From positions 496,001-560,000 of the forward strand of contig WLWQ01000001.1 in the NCBI GenBank assembly GCA_012103535.1: a stretch of DNA of 64,000 nucleotides. Direction: 5' to 3'. Made by a program: the position numbers and the translations under genes. Origin of the DNA: Pseudomonadales bacterium (GTDB lineage Bacteria > Pseudomonadota > Gammaproteobacteria > Pseudomonadales > Pseudohongiellaceae). Positions 1 to 8,956 of the stretch are shown here, in pieces (positions within the stretch are counted from its first letter, which is position 1; every line of letters begins with the position of its first letter). The notes beneath the pieces are model-generated. The model had not been told where the DNA came from. It made no database searches and saw only the letters and a program-made list of their open reading frames with translations.

Positions 1-486
1 CCAGGCAAACAGGCTAGGCAGGCTGGCAATAGAAAATTCCAGAATCGTCTGACCGAATCCTCCAATCTCGCCACTTATTCCATCGATAACTTGTTGTATC
101 CACTGGTCGGAGAAAACATTGGGATAATTTTCTGGAAGAGCTCTTAACGCGTCCTGCCATTGATTCACTAAATTTGGAAGTTCATCTAACAAGCGTCTTA
201 ACTGATTCCACACCTGCGGCAAGACAAAAAAGAGCATCATAATAAAGATGCCAAAAAATAAGACATAGACGATAACGAAGGCAAGGCGATCGGACACACC
301 GTAGCGCAACAGCAAATTGACCAGACCCTGCATCAAGTAACTAATGATTATCGCTGCTATGAGTGGCGCCAGGATGCTGCCAAGAAAAAGCAGCGCAACT
401 AATCCCACTGTGAGCAAGATAACCAGTATTATCGATTCTTCATCATGAAAGTAACGATCGAAGAAATCGTTGAGCAGTTTTTTCAT
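1..486 (-). CDS. PerM/AI-2E family transporter, C-terminus beyond window edge
   Basis: Only the first 162 codons are visible, starting at ATG 486 and running off the left edge. The N-terminus (MKKLLNDFFDRYF) is followed by a long hydrophobic stretch at about residues 18-52 and another at about 68-92, then an amphipathic segment with the pattern LPQVWNQLRRLLDELPNLV that is typical of the periplasmic part of the AI-2E/PerM (UPF0118) family. Members are polytopic inner-membrane proteins of about 350-370 aa, proposed as exporters or Na+/H+ antiporters, but the substrate of this subgroup is not known. It lies 21 bases downstream of the tusA-like gene on the same strand and is probably cotranscribed with it. 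The same pairing occurs in Pseudomonas. Confidence 0.8.
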   Translation of the reverse strand, partial: MKKLLNDFFDRYFHDEESIILVILLTVGLVALLFLGSILAPLIAAIIISYLMQGLVNLLLRYGVSDRLAFVIVYVLFFGIFIMMLFFVLPQVWNQLRRLLDELPNLVNQWQDALRALPENYPNVFSDQWIQQVIDGISGEIGGFGQTILEFSIASLPSLFAW

Positions 487-507
487 GGAATAGTTTTGCC
501 TTCGGAC

Positions 508-741
508 TTAGCCTTTCTTAATCCAGTAGAAATAAGCACTTTCATCCTTGTGAAAATCTAGAATTTGGTGATCACTTTGCTCAACGAACAAGTGAAAATC
601 TTTTTCGGAACCAGGATCGGTCGCCACCACTTTTAATATCTGCTGAGACTCCATGTTATTGAGTGCCAATTTGGCTTTCAGCAGAGGCATGGGACAAGCC
701 AGACCAGTTAAATCCAGCTCTATGTCGGGGTTTATGTTCAT
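508..741 (-). CDS. TusA-like sulfur carrier protein
   Basis: This 77-aa protein has the TusA/SirA fold signature: an early D-x-x-G-x-x-C-P-x-P motif (DLTGLACPMPLLKAK, Cys at about residue 16), then a helix, and a C-terminal strand pair. In TusA proteins this Cys carries a persulfide that is passed to partners in tRNA thiolation or in molybdenum cofactor chemistry. The Pseudomonas homologue in the same position (next to the BepA-like gene) has been tied to molybdo-enzyme maturation, so that role is more likely than canonical TusA in 2-thiouridine synthesis, though this is inferred from synteny. It is divergent from bepA and lies upstream of the PerM-type gene. Confidence 0.85.
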   Translation of the reverse strand: MNINPDIELDLTGLACPMPLLKAKLALNNMESQQILKVVATDPGSEKDFHLFVEQSDHQILDFHKDESAYFYWIKKG

Positions 742-765
742 TGCATTATTTTAGCAATCAATACG

Positions 766-806
766 GCCATATTCATATGGCTCTGAGGCTATAGGAATAT
801 GGCTCT
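766..806. promoter_or_regulatory. Palindrome plus direct repeat in the tusA/bepA divergent promoter region
   Basis: GCCATAT-TC-ATATGGC (766-781) is a perfect inverted repeat with 7-base arms. The 10-mer ATATGGCTCT occurs at 775-784 and again at 797-806, a start-to-start distance of 22 bases (about two helical turns). This spacing is what a dimeric regulator binding on one DNA face would use. The repeats sit between the divergent starts at 741 and 912. The regulator is unknown to me. Confidence 0.4.
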
Positions 807-911
807 TAGGTCCTATGACTATGATCTTAGTCGACGGATTTGAGCGATAACTTACTCTTTTTATAGGACTATTTATGGTAATCTGAGTACTGGAGAGGAT
901 GTTTCTAAACT

Positions 912-2366
912 ATGAGCAAAACCCTTCAACAATTACTGATCGCCAGCTTTGGCTTCTTAATAAGTATTTCGACTGCTTATAGCCAAAATTTGCCTTCATT
1001 GGGTGATCGCATCTCGGGCACGATTTCGCTGGACCAGGAATATAGCATGGGTCAGCAATTTCTTGCGCAGATTCGTCGTAGTGCCCCAACCATTCCCGAT
1101 GCGGTTTTGATGAATTACTTGGAGAATGTCACTTATAAACTCGCCTCTCGTAGTCAACTAAAGGATCATCGCCTTTCCTTCGTTATTATCGATAGTGAAG
1201 AACTAAACGCTTTTGCCGCCCCCGGGGGCATCATCGGGGTCAACACCGGCTTGTTTCTTAACGCTCGCACGGAAGCTGAGTTTGCCTCGGTTATGGCTCA
1301 TGAGATTGCCCATGTGAGTCAAAGGCACTTCGCCCGTGGCGTAGATCAGGCGCAATCAGGCCAAGTAGGTCAGCTAGCCTCATTACTGGCCAGCGTACTA
1401 ATTATGGCTACTTCGCAAGCAGAACATGGCATGGCTGCAATTACCGCAGTGCAAGGACGTGCCGTTGAAAATCAATTGAGATTCAGTCGCAGCAATGAAG
1501 CTGAAGCAGATCGTGTTGGTCAGGACAATATGTTTGCTGCCGGATTTGATCCTGAAGCGATGGGTTCACTCTTTGAAAATTTACAGGCAATCTCTCGATT
1601 CAGAAGCAGACCTCCTGAGTTTCTACTTTCGCACCCGGTAACAGAATCACGCATTGCTGATGCTCGTGGTCGCTCGATTCGCTATCCACAACGTGAATAT
1701 GGCGTAAATCGGGAATATCAAATAAATCGTACTCGTGTTCTTGGTCACTATGCCTCGGACAAAACTGCACTCATACCCGAATACCAACGCCTGCTAGATG
1801 AAAGTACTAGTGACTTTACCCGTGATACTAATCGCTATGGATTGGTGATTGCCTATTACGAGAACGAACAATACGCAGCTGCGTCTAGAACTTTATTGCC
1901 TTTATTAGATAAAGACCCCAATCGAATTAGCTACGTAGTTACCATGGCCGAAATTTTGACTGAACAGAATGAACCAAGACAGGCAATGGAATTTCTATCA
2001 AGACATTTAGAAATCAATCCCAATAATCACGCACTGACCATGGCTTATGCGACCGCATTAATCGAAGCTCGTTCTTACACGGCGGCGGCGGAAATGCTAG
2101 AGGCTCATGCTGCAATCCGTGAAAGCGATCACCATCTCTGGTATCAACTCGCAGAAACCTGGGGCCAGGCAGGAAACATCAGTAAGGTACATCAGGCGCG
2201 GGCTGAATACTTCATGCTCATGTACGATTTTCGAAGTGCACGGGAACAACTGCAGTTTGCACTTAGAATTGAATCAGATAATGGTGCTGCGGCGGCTGAA
2301 CAGGCTCGGCTACGACAAAAAGTTACTGAAGTTGAACAGCGTATGCTGGAATTGTCCGAGCAATAG
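912..2366 (+). CDS. bepA: BepA-like periplasmic M48 metalloprotease with TPR repeats
   Basis: This 484-aa protein begins with a signal peptide (cleavage after about residue 25, STAYSQ). An M48 peptidase domain follows, with the zinc motif HEIAH at residues 130-134 and the third-ligand region NEAEADRVG near residues 194-202. From about residue 300 to the end lie TPR-like helical pairs. This matches BepA (YfgC), a periplasmic chaperone-protease that helps assemble LptD and other outer-membrane proteins by engaging the BAM complex, and that degrades stalled LptD. The length is typical (E. coli BepA is 487 aa). Start ATG 912 follows a GGAGAGGA-like Shine-Dalgarno (about 891-898). The gene is convergent with nadA, the arrangement also seen in Pseudomonas. 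Confidence 0.88.
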   Translation: MSKTLQQLLIASFGFLISISTAYSQNLPSLGDRISGTISLDQEYSMGQQFLAQIRRSAPTIPDAVLMNYLENVTYKLASRSQLKDHRLSFVIIDSEELNAFAAPGGIIGVNTGLFLNARTEAEFASVMAHEIAHVSQRHFARGVDQAQSGQVGQLASLLASVLIMATSQAEHGMAAITAVQGRAVENQLRFSRSNEAEADRVGQDNMFAAGFDPEAMGSLFENLQAISRFRSRPPEFLLSHPVTESRIADARGRSIRYPQREYGVNREYQINRTRVLGHYASDKTALIPEYQRLLDESTSDFTRDTNRYGLVIAYYENEQYAAASRTLLPLLDKDPNRISYVVTMAEILTEQNEPRQAMEFLSRHLEINPNNHALTMAYATALIEARSYTAAAEMLEAHAAIRESDHHLWYQLAETWGQAGNISKVHQARAEYFMLMYDFRSAREQLQFALRIESDNGAAAAEQARLRQKVTEVEQRMLELSEQ

Positions 2367-2417
2367 ATTTACTGCCGCTCAATTCCAGTAATTCCTGACC
2401 GCATTCTTTTTCAACCG

Positions 2418-3509
2418 TTAAGCCTTTCCTTTCACTTGCAGTCTATTCTTGCTGGCAAAATCTAACATTCGTTGTAAGGGGACCATAGCTTGTTGCGCCA
2501 ACTTCGGCTCGACGTAAATCTCGTTAGACGTGTTAACTAAAGAGTTCAGCATCGACTGCAAGGAATTCATCGCCATCCAGGGACAGTGCGCGCAACTACG
2601 ACAGGTTGCATCGTTGCCTGCAGTAGGTGCAATAATAAAATTCTTATCCGGGGCAACCTGTTGCAACTTGTGAAATATACCTTTGTCAGTTGCAACAATT
2701 ATTTCTTTGTTAGGAACACTCTTTGCTGCATTGATAATTTGTGTCGTGGAGCCGACCACATCTGCAATCTCCAACACTGAAGACGGCGATTCAGGATGCG
2801 CCAGCACCGCCGCATCTGGATACATTTGCAACATGTCTCCAAGTCCACGGGACTTAAATTCCTCATGCACAATGCAGGCGGCATTCCACAGCAGCATGTC
2901 AGCGCCGGTAGTTTTCTGGATGTAGGAGCCCAGATGCTTGTCCGGTGCCCAGAGGATTTTTTCTCCCTTTGACATTAAGTGCTCGACCACTTCCAAGGCA
3001 ATACTGGAAGTTACTACCCAGTCCGATCTCGCTTTTACTGCGGCAGAGGTATTGGCATAAACAACCACCTTTCTCTCTGGATTGGCATCACAAAAAGCAG
3101 AAAACTCATCGATGGGACAGGCGATGTCTAAGGAGCAGGTTGCTTCCAATGTCGGCATAATCACCGTCTTCTCTGGGTTGAGAATTTTTGCAGACTCCCC
3201 CATAAATTTTACGCCCGCCACGATCAAAACATCGGCATTGGAGTCGCGACCAAACCGTGCCATCTCCAAACTATCACCAACAAATCCATCGGTATCTTCA
3301 GCTAGGTCCTGTACAAGTGGATCAGTGTAGTAATGCGCAACCAATTTCGCATTTTTCTTCGCCATCAACTCTTTTGTCTGCGCTAGCAATGCTTCGCGCT
3401 CATTGCTTGAGAGTTCTTCTGGGGGTTCAGCACGATCGAGAAAGTCACGCACAACAGTCAAATCGGCTGCCAGGGAATCCATTTCAGAGTTTGGGTTTAA
3501 ATCTGTCAT
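2418..3509 (-). CDS. nadA: Quinolinate synthase NadA
   Basis: NadA condenses iminoaspartate with dihydroxyacetone phosphate to give quinolinate in NAD biosynthesis, using a [4Fe-4S] cluster. The 363-aa sequence shows the substrate segment [31 protein letters not shown], the cysteine region CSLDIACP, the AHPESPSSV segment and the C-terminal [18 protein letters not shown] cysteine cluster. Cysteines for the cluster are all present. The length is that of the long proteobacterial form. It is a single gene between bepA (convergent) and an accessory gene on the other strand. No nadB or nadC is nearby. Start ATG 3509 is the only reasonable start before the conserved core, with an N-terminal acidic extension of about 40 residues as in Pseudomonas NadA. 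Confidence 0.95.
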   Translation of the reverse strand: MTDLNPNSEMDSLAADLTVVRDFLDRAEPPEELSSNEREALLAQTKELMAKKNAKLVAHYYTDPLVQDLAEDTDGFVGDSLEMARFGRDSNADVLIVAGVKFMGESAKILNPEKTVIMPTLEATCSLDIACPIDEFSAFCDANPERKVVVYANTSAAVKARSDWVVTSSIALEVVEHLMSKGEKILWAPDKHLGSYIQKTTGADMLLWNAACIVHEEFKSRGLGDMLQMYPDAAVLAHPESPSSVLEIADVVGSTTQIINAAKSVPNKEIIVATDKGIFHKLQQVAPDKNFIIAPTAGNDATCRSCAHCPWMAMNSLQSMLNSLVNTSNEIYVEPKLAQQAMVPLQRMLDFASKNRLQVKGKA

Positions 3510-3742
3510 ATAGATCGGAAAAAGTAGTCTAAAAGCCTATTTTAACACAAAGCATTGGGCTTACTTCTTAGTGCACAATCGAGACAGGCACAGAGATTGA
3601 AACATTACTCGTTCGACTGGGCAGAGGCTGGGAGTCAGAGAAAACGGAAACAGGACTTTCTAGAATTTGTTAAGCGGAATATGCGAAACTGCCATCAGAG
3701 CAGCACACTTGACGACATCCCATCCCAAGAAGGAGAAAACAA

Positions 3743-4474
3743 GTGAGTGAATATAAGTTTCTGATTAATCCAGCAGGAAGCAATTTTAGTTATCAGGATT
3801 TGAAATACGTTTTTGAGCAAAACTTTGCTTTTTTGGAACTAGCTTCTGGCTATACCTTTGCCCCATTGGAAGAAACTGACGAACCGGCTGGATCGATTTT
3901 GCCAGATGCCAAAGTGATTGGCTTTCTTCCTTCTAGCGAGTTTCCCAACCTGACTTTTTTGGCACTGGCTAAGCGCGGGATAATGTTCAATATTGGAGCC
4001 ACTGGGACTTACGATCTCTCTGAAATTCGAGGGCTTGGACTGCACGAACTCGGTCATAACCTGAGAATGCGCCACACTGATAATCCTTATTCTGTCATGT
4101 CCATGTTCCGTTTTAGAACCAAAGCCGACAAAAGTTTGTTATGGCGGGCTGATTTATTGAGGCTGCATGACGTCGAGCCAAAAACCCCAAACCCTGTCGG
4201 CTGGGTGAGTGTCGATAAAGAACTGAACGTGATGATTCCCGCTGTGCAGTATGGAGGCTCTCAGTGGTGTGTCAGGCTTAAGCACCTAAGCGGCGCTACT
4301 TTCATTGCGGATAAATATTATGAGGCTGATGACGGAGTGTCCATGGAAGAAAAAGCCGTCCTCACCAGCGATGACCAGCTACACCTTTCTGATGTGTCTT
4401 ACCTGGGATTTAGTTATCCCAGTGTTCGTTTTCAAATTACTCCAGATTTCAAATTTAACCTTATCACGGAATAA
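3743..4474 (+). CDS. Matrixin-like zinc metallopeptidase, accessory
   Basis: I do not recognise a named family for this 243-aa protein, but it has a clear metzincin signature: HELGHNLRMRH gives His101, Glu102, His105 and His111, followed by a Met-turn (PYSVMS, Met119). That is the extended HExxHxxxxxH motif plus Met-turn of matrixins (M10) and related metzincins. No signal peptide or membrane segment is visible, so an intracellular location is implied unless another secretion route is used. About 115 residues after the Met-turn look beta-rich with no known domain. Start GTG 3743 is supported by AAGGAG at 3730-3735. It stands alone between nadA and tRNA-Lys, facing neither operon, and looks like a lineage-specific insertion in an otherwise conserved gene order. 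Confidence 0.65.
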   Translation: MSEYKFLINPAGSNFSYQDLKYVFEQNFAFLELASGYTFAPLEETDEPAGSILPDAKVIGFLPSSEFPNLTFLALAKRGIMFNIGATGTYDLSEIRGLGLHELGHNLRMRHTDNPYSVMSMFRFRTKADKSLLWRADLLRLHDVEPKTPNPVGWVSVDKELNVMIPAVQYGGSQWCVRLKHLSGATFIADKYYEADDGVSMEEKAVLTSDDQLHLSDVSYLGFSYPSVRFQITPDFKFNLITE

Positions 4475-4551
4475 GTTACATCAACTAACCCAGGCAACCG
4501 AAGGGCTGACCGAACGGGCATCAAGAAAACGCGGAGGGGGAAAGAGAAAAA

Positions 4552-4627
4552 TGGTGGGCCGTGTGCGACTCGAACGCACGACCAATTGGTTAAAAGCCAA
4601 CTGCTCTACCGACTGAGCTAACGGCCC
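4552..4627 (-). tRNA. tRNA-Lys (anticodon UUU)
   Basis: The minus strand reads GGGCCGUUAGCUCAGUCGG at the 5' end, with acceptor stem GGGCCGU pairing with ACGGCCC, a D-arm with GUCGGUAGAGC, an anticodon arm UUGGC-UUUUAAC-CAA holding UUU, a T-arm GUGCG-UUCGAAC-GCAC, discriminator A and an encoded CCA (4552-4554). Total length is 76 nt. It follows queC on the same strand, as in Pseudomonas, where this tRNA-Lys is a known integration site for genomic islands. No clear rho-independent terminator follows. Confidence 0.96.
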
Positions 4628-4692
4628 ACGCGGGCGACATGGTACTACCAAATTAAAAAAACTCAAGCGAAGATCGTATTTTTTACAATGCT

Positions 4693-5373
4693 TTAGGCAT
4701 ATCGCGTTGGATCTTCCACGCCGGCATCTGAAAATCCCTTCTTGCGGAATCTACAACTATCGCATTTACCGCAAGCCCGACCTTGCTTATTTGCCTGGTA
4801 GCAGGAAATGGTATTGCTATAGTCGACACCTAAACGTAGCCCACTTTTTATGATTTCTGCTTTACTCAAATCGATGAGTGGAGTTTCGATTCGAATTTCT
4901 CTACCTTCTACTCCAGTCTTGGTTGCTAAGTTCACCAGGTTTTGAAATGCGGCAATAAATGCAGGCCGACAGTCTGGATAGCCAGAATAATCCAATGCAT
5001 TAACTCCGATATAGATTGATTTTGCTTCTAATACTTCCGCCCAGGCCAGCGCGTAAGAAAGAAATACGGTGTTGCGGGCCGGGACATAAGTAACTGGAAT
5101 ACCGGCACTCTCTTCTTCAGGTACTTCGATCGCCTCGTCCGTTAAAGCAGATCCACCTAGCTCGCCAATATTGAGTTCAATAATTTTGTGCTCTTCGACT
5201 TGAGTTGTTTGTGCAATTTTCTTCGCTGCATTCAGTTCACTGTTCGAGCGTTGCCCATAATCGAAACTCAAAGCATAACAAGCGAAATTTTGTGCTCTGG
5301 CAATTGCCAGGCAAGTTGCAGAATCAAGTCCTCCGGATACTAGAACTATCGCTTTTTTGGATTTTGTATTCAT
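4693..5373 (-). CDS. queC: 7-cyano-7-deazaguanine synthase QueC
   Basis: QueC converts 7-carboxy-7-deazaguanine (made by QueE) into preQ0 using ATP and ammonia, in the queuosine pathway. The 226-aa protein has the PP-loop [10 protein letters not shown] (about residues 13-22) and the C-terminal zinc-binding cysteines of [17 protein letters not shown]. The length is normal. It is downstream of queE with 30 bases between them, so they are likely cotranscribed, with tRNA-Lys 65 bases further on. A few ATG-proximal residues are Lys-rich, and start ATG 5373 places the PP-loop at the usual distance from the N-terminus. Confidence 0.95.
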   Translation of the reverse strand: MNTKSKKAIVLVSGGLDSATCLAIARAQNFACYALSFDYGQRSNSELNAAKKIAQTTQVEEHKIIELNIGELGGSALTDEAIEVPEEESAGIPVTYVPARNTVFLSYALAWAEVLEAKSIYIGVNALDYSGYPDCRPAFIAAFQNLVNLATKTGVEGREIRIETPLIDLSKAEIIKSGLRLGVDYSNTISCYQANKQGRACGKCDSCRFRKKGFSDAGVEDPTRYA

Positions 5374-5403
5374 TAATTAACAGTGCTTACTGGAAAGTAA
5401 AGC

Positions 5404-6066
5404 TCATCTTCCTGGCTCATCTGCCCATAAAATTTTATGCAATTGCAACTGAACCCGGATTTTCAATTTGTCGTCCAATACCCATTGTGCAAGATCCGCT
5501 CCCTGGAGTTGCTCGAAGGAAGGAGAAAATAGCACCTCACTCACTTTGCTAAGCAAATCGAATTGATCCATTTTAGCTTTTGCCCACTCATAATCGGTTC
5601 GGTCACAGATTACAAATTTAACCTGGTCTTTTTCTCTGAGGTAGGACACATTTTCGTATTGATTTCGATCACACTCTGAAGAGCCAGGTGTCTTCAGATC
5701 CAATACGATAGAAACTCGATCATCAATAGCTTGTATTGGCATGGCACCACTGGTTTCAAGCGATACCTGAAATTCTTCATCGCACAGTTTACTTAACAAG
5801 GCTTCGCAGTTTGGTTGCGCCAGCGGCTCTCCACCTGTAACCGTTACAAAGCCACAATCGTAGCCGCGAACCTGCTCAAGGATTTTCTCCAAAGTTTCGA
5901 CATCACCACCTTCAAAGGCGTAAGCTGTATCACAATACTGACAACGCAGTGGACACCCAGTCAGGCGCACAAAAACTGTCGGTATGCCAACGGTTTTCGC
6001 TTCGCCCTGAAGGGAATGAAATATCTCCGTGATTCTTAAAGTAGCGTCGGTGGTCATTTTCTGCAC
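5404..6066 (-). CDS. queE: 7-carboxy-7-deazaguanine synthase QueE
   Basis: QueE is a radical SAM enzyme that rearranges 6-carboxytetrahydropterin into 7-carboxy-7-deazaguanine. The 220-aa sequence carries EIFHSLQGEAKTVGIPTVFVRL then GCPLRCQYCDT, the CxxxCxxC cluster motif for the [4Fe-4S] centre, and TVTGGEPLAQ, the GGE motif for SAM. The length fits the Pseudomonas-type QueE (about 215 aa). Two starts are possible: GTG at 6066, or ATG at 6057 three codons later, which I slightly favour since both leave the core intact. It forms a pair with queC and lies 46 bases after cpoB. Confidence 0.93.
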   Translation of the reverse strand: MQKMTTDATLRITEIFHSLQGEAKTVGIPTVFVRLTGCPLRCQYCDTAYAFEGGDVETLEKILEQVRGYDCGFVTVTGGEPLAQPNCEALLSKLCDEEFQVSLETSGAMPIQAIDDRVSIVLDLKTPGSSECDRNQYENVSYLREKDQVKFVICDRTDYEWAKAKMDQFDLLSKVSEVLFSPSFEQLQGADLAQWVLDDKLKIRVQLQLHKILWADEPGR

Positions 6067-6112
6067 GAGTCGACAAAGCCCGGTATTAAGAGCTGGTCTA
6101 ATTAATAAGGAA

Positions 6113-7045
6113 TTAGTCTAACTGTAAAAGGCGGGTATCGGCGAGACTTGCGGCACCAGTGTTCTCAAATCGTCGCGTTATTTCGTTGAGTAGTTGACGT
6201 GCCTGAGGAATATTGCCCAAACCCTGGTAGGCCAGTGCCAGGCCATACATAGCATCGGGTAGTTTCGCCGAATCGTCATAGCGATTAAGAATAATTTCGT
6301 AGGAATCTTTCGCTTCATTGTATCGATTCAGATAGAGGTAAGCCTGACCTTTCCAATAGTGGGCATTGGTTACAAACCGACCTTCTGGATAGATGCTCAG
6401 ATACTGATCAAACTCGGCAATGGATAGTTCAAAGCTGGAGTTGATTACGGAGTCATAGGCCATTTGGTAAAGCTGCTGTTCGCTTAATACTGCAGGCTGC
6501 AGTGTTGCTCTGCCAGTACCTCGATTAGTACTTCTTGGAGTCGCAATCGAATTATTGTTGCCAGCGCTATTGGTAATAGGTGCAGCACTTAATCCTGATG
6601 AAGGTCTTTCGTTAACAGGATTAGTTAATCCGGGACTGTTATTCGTCGCTGAATTATTAACAGCAGGTGGCGTTATTGGTGCCGAATTAGTTGGAGTGTT
6701 CGTTGCAACAGCACTGGATTCCAGAGTGCTGAGTCGGTCATCAACATTAGTGTAGCGGCTGAGTGAATCACGTTGCAGCTTGCGTAATTCGAAGCCCTGC
6801 TCTTCTATTAATCCGCGCAGCGCCTGAACCTCTGTTCGCAGCTGTTGATTTTGTTCTAGCAATAACGACAAAGCATCATTGTTAGAAGAAGGAGCAGAAG
6901 AAGTAGATTGAGATTGTTGTCCAGGAGTGAAACCCTGAGATTCCACCACTGTACCGCCCACCTGCGCTGTAGCTGCAGATGCAAAAATACTCGCGAGAAT
7001 TCCAACTTGTATTTTGCTGACTACAGCGCTTAGGGTTCTATTCAT
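6113..7045 (-). CDS. cpoB: Cell division coordinator CpoB (YbgF)
   Basis: CpoB is a periplasmic partner of TolA and PBP1B that links outer-membrane constriction to peptidoglycan synthesis. The 310-aa protein has a signal peptide (cleavage after ASAATA, about residue 27), a coiled coil at about residues 55-115 (LLLEQNQQLRTEVQALRGLI), a long Asn/Ser/Thr-rich linker (about 115-185) and C-terminal TPR units (about 190-310; QLYQMAYDSV, AHYWKGQAYLYLNRY, DAMYGLALAYQGLGN). It lies at the end of the tol-pal cluster, 5 bases after the pal stop. The linker is longer and less complex than in enteric CpoB, which is common in marine species. Confidence 0.93.
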   Translation of the reverse strand: MNRTLSAVVSKIQVGILASIFASAATAQVGGTVVESQGFTPGQQSQSTSSAPSSNNDALSLLLEQNQQLRTEVQALRGLIEEQGFELRKLQRDSLSRYTNVDDRLSTLESSAVATNTPTNSAPITPPAVNNSATNNSPGLTNPVNERPSSGLSAAPITNSAGNNNSIATPRSTNRGTGRATLQPAVLSEQQLYQMAYDSVINSSFELSIAEFDQYLSIYPEGRFVTNAHYWKGQAYLYLNRYNEAKDSYEIILNRYDDSAKLPDAMYGLALAYQGLGNIPQARQLLNEITRRFENTGAASLADTRLLQLD

Positions 7046-7050
7046 AAAGG

Positions 7051-7593
7051 CTATCGAGCGACGATCTCCACTCGACGATTGCGGCTATAGGCATTTTCAG
7101 TCTGACCCGATTGGGCAGGCCGCTCTTCACCATAGCTGACAACCTCGATTTGAGAACGAGACGCACCATTAACAATAAAATAATTGAGAATACCGTTAGC
7201 TCGACGCTCACCGAGAGCCAAGTTGTATTCACGAGTACCGCGCTCATCAGCATGACCTTCTAAGCGCACACGCTTACTTGGATTCGCTGCCAAATCACGA
7301 GCATGGTAAGTCAAAGTTTCGCGATCTGCTGGCTGAAACTCTGCCACGTCAAAATCAAAGTAGAAAACTGTCTCTCGAAGCGCGGCCTGAGCTCTGATTT
7401 GATCCTGGGTTAATTGGCCACTGCTCGAACCAGCGCTGGAAGAAGCTGAGCCACTGCTGCTGCTAGATGAACTCTGACCACTACTATCTGCTGAGCCATC
7501 GTCCGTTTCGCTAGTTGAGCTACACGCGCCTAACGCGAATAGCGATACCACTAGCAGGCTCACTTTAAAAAATTGATTAAGTTGCTTTCCCAC
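7051..7593 (-). CDS. pal: Peptidoglycan-associated lipoprotein Pal
   Basis: Pal anchors the outer membrane to peptidoglycan and is the outer-membrane end of the Tol-Pal machine. The 180-aa protein has a lipoprotein signal with lipobox LGAC (Cys at about residue 24), a Ser/Gly-rich tether (residues 25-60), and an OmpA-like domain (about 70-180) with FYFDFDVAEFQPADRETL and GHADERGTREYNLALGERRA, which supplies the diaminopimelate-binding Asp and Arg. The length is normal. It lies between tolB and cpoB in the standard order. Confidence 0.96.
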   Translation of the reverse strand: MGKQLNQFFKVSLLVVSLFALGACSSTSETDDGSADSSGQSSSSSSSGSASSSAGSSSGQLTQDQIRAQAALRETVFYFDFDVAEFQPADRETLTYHARDLAANPSKRVRLEGHADERGTREYNLALGERRANGILNYFIVNGASRSQIEVVSYGEERPAQSGQTENAYSRNRRVEIVAR

Positions 7594-7645
7594 TCTTTGA
7601 GTCCTCCAAAGACTTTTGTCGTTATATTTGAAAATCAGTAGCTAT

Positions 7646-8956
7646 TTAATTTAAGAACGGGGACCAGGCAGGCTCCCGTACATCGCCCTGCGAGGATGGT
7701 AAACGGAACTTCACACGGCCGTCAATGGATACGGCGTCTAGCACCCCCCTCCCGTTAAACTTTGTTGCATACATAATCATGCTCCCGTTAGGGGCCACAC
7801 TGGGAGATTCGTCTAATGAAGTGTCCGTGAGTGTGATCACTCTCAGGGTTTCTACGTTCAAAATCGCTATCTGGTACCTGGGATCTCTGCTTTCCCGCCG
7901 AACATGCACTAGATTCACGCCATCTGGGAGAAATTTAGGCTTCATACACTGATCGCAGTCAAATGTGAGCCTTTCCACGTTATAGGAAGGCGCGCCTATC
8001 TCCAGGCGGTATACCTGGGGCCTACCGGTGCGATCTGACATAAAAACTATATGGCTCCCATCTGGAGTCCAGCTGGGTTCTGTATCGATGGCAGGATGCT
8101 GGGTGATTCGCATCAGCTGGTTAGTATTCAGGTCCTGCACGTAGATTTCAGGGTCACCGTCCTTAGAGAGCACCATAGCCAGCTTGGTGCCATCTGGAGA
8201 CCACACCGGACTACTATTTATGTTGGGGAAATTAGTTATCTGGCGTCGTTGCCCGGTAGCAATGTTCTGTATGTAAATTCGTGGGAAATCAGTCTCAAAT
8301 GACACATAGGCCACATCCTGGCCATTTGGTGACCAGCTAGGGGACATGATTGGCTCGCCTGACTCCAGCAGGATTTGTGGCCGCGCTCCGTCATAGTCAG
8401 CCTTTTCAAGCCGAAACAAGCTCATTCCCGGCCCTGCATTCTCTGCCACTATATAGAGTATCTGCGAGGTAAAGGCGCCAGGCACACCAGTGACCTGTTC
8501 AAACACCACATTACTTATGGTGTGCCCGATATCTCTGAGCTGAGTGACACTGCCGGTTAAGACCTCGCCAGCCAGTTTTATTTCCCGGTTAATATCAAAG
8601 AATTCATACTGGACCTGAACTAACTGACTGCCAGGCTGTTGGTTGATTTTGCCTATTAAAAGATAGTCCTGTGCCAGGATGCGCCAGTCTCGATAGAACA
8701 CTTGCTGTTCCTCACTGGGCATACTGAGCATATTGTCCCGTGAGAGGGAGCGGAATTCTCCAACCTGCTCCAAGTCATTAATAACGATTTGAGCAACGTC
8801 TTCACTGAATACGCCGCCACTTTCGTTAGTAAACGGCACGATTGCGATGGGAATCGGGTTATCCACCCCCTGAGTTATCTGAATACTGAGCTCTGCATTA
8901 GCTGATAGAGAGCAAAGAGCAAAAATTGCCCCTAATAAAGAAGTGCGTAGTTTCAA
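7646..8956 (-). CDS. tolB: Tol-Pal periplasmic protein TolB
   Basis: TolB binds Pal through its beta-propeller and TolA through its N-terminus. The 436-aa protein has a signal peptide ending in SANA (about residue 21), an N-terminal alpha/beta domain (about 22-165; VPFTNESGGVFSEDVAQIV), and a six-bladed propeller with repeated SPSWSPNGQDVAYVSF, SPVWSPDGTKLAMVLS, EPSWTPDGSHIVFMSD style blades. The length is typical of the family. The start ATG 8956 overlaps the tolA stop by 4 bases (translational coupling). Confidence 0.96.
   Translation of the reverse strand: MKLRTSLLGAIFALCSLSANAELSIQITQGVDNPIPIAIVPFTNESGGVFSEDVAQIVINDLEQVGEFRSLSRDNMLSMPSEEQQVFYRDWRILAQDYLLIGKINQQPGSQLVQVQYEFFDINREIKLAGEVLTGSVTQLRDIGHTISNVVFEQVTGVPGAFTSQILYIVAENAGPGMSLFRLEKADYDGARPQILLESGEPIMSPSWSPNGQDVAYVSFETDFPRIYIQNIATGQRRQITNFPNINSSPVWSPDGTKLAMVLSKDGDPEIYVQDLNTNQLMRITQHPAIDTEPSWTPDGSHIVFMSDRTGRPQVYRLEIGAPSYNVERLTFDCDQCMKPKFLPDGVNLVHVRRESRDPRYQIAILNVETLRVITLTDTSLDESPSVAPNGSMIMYATKFNGRGVLDAVSIDGRVKFRLPSSQGDVREPAWSPFLN

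Noticed and set aside
3555..3746. 63-codon open frame starting TTG, overlapping the matrixin-like GTG start
   Set aside because: Start is TTG with no Shine-Dalgarno, composition is not protein-like, and no family is recognisable; treated as chance.
4481..4692. Possible attachment-site duplication of the tRNA-Lys 3' end
   Set aside because: I looked for a second copy of the tRNA 3' terminal sequence in 3510-4552 and saw none.
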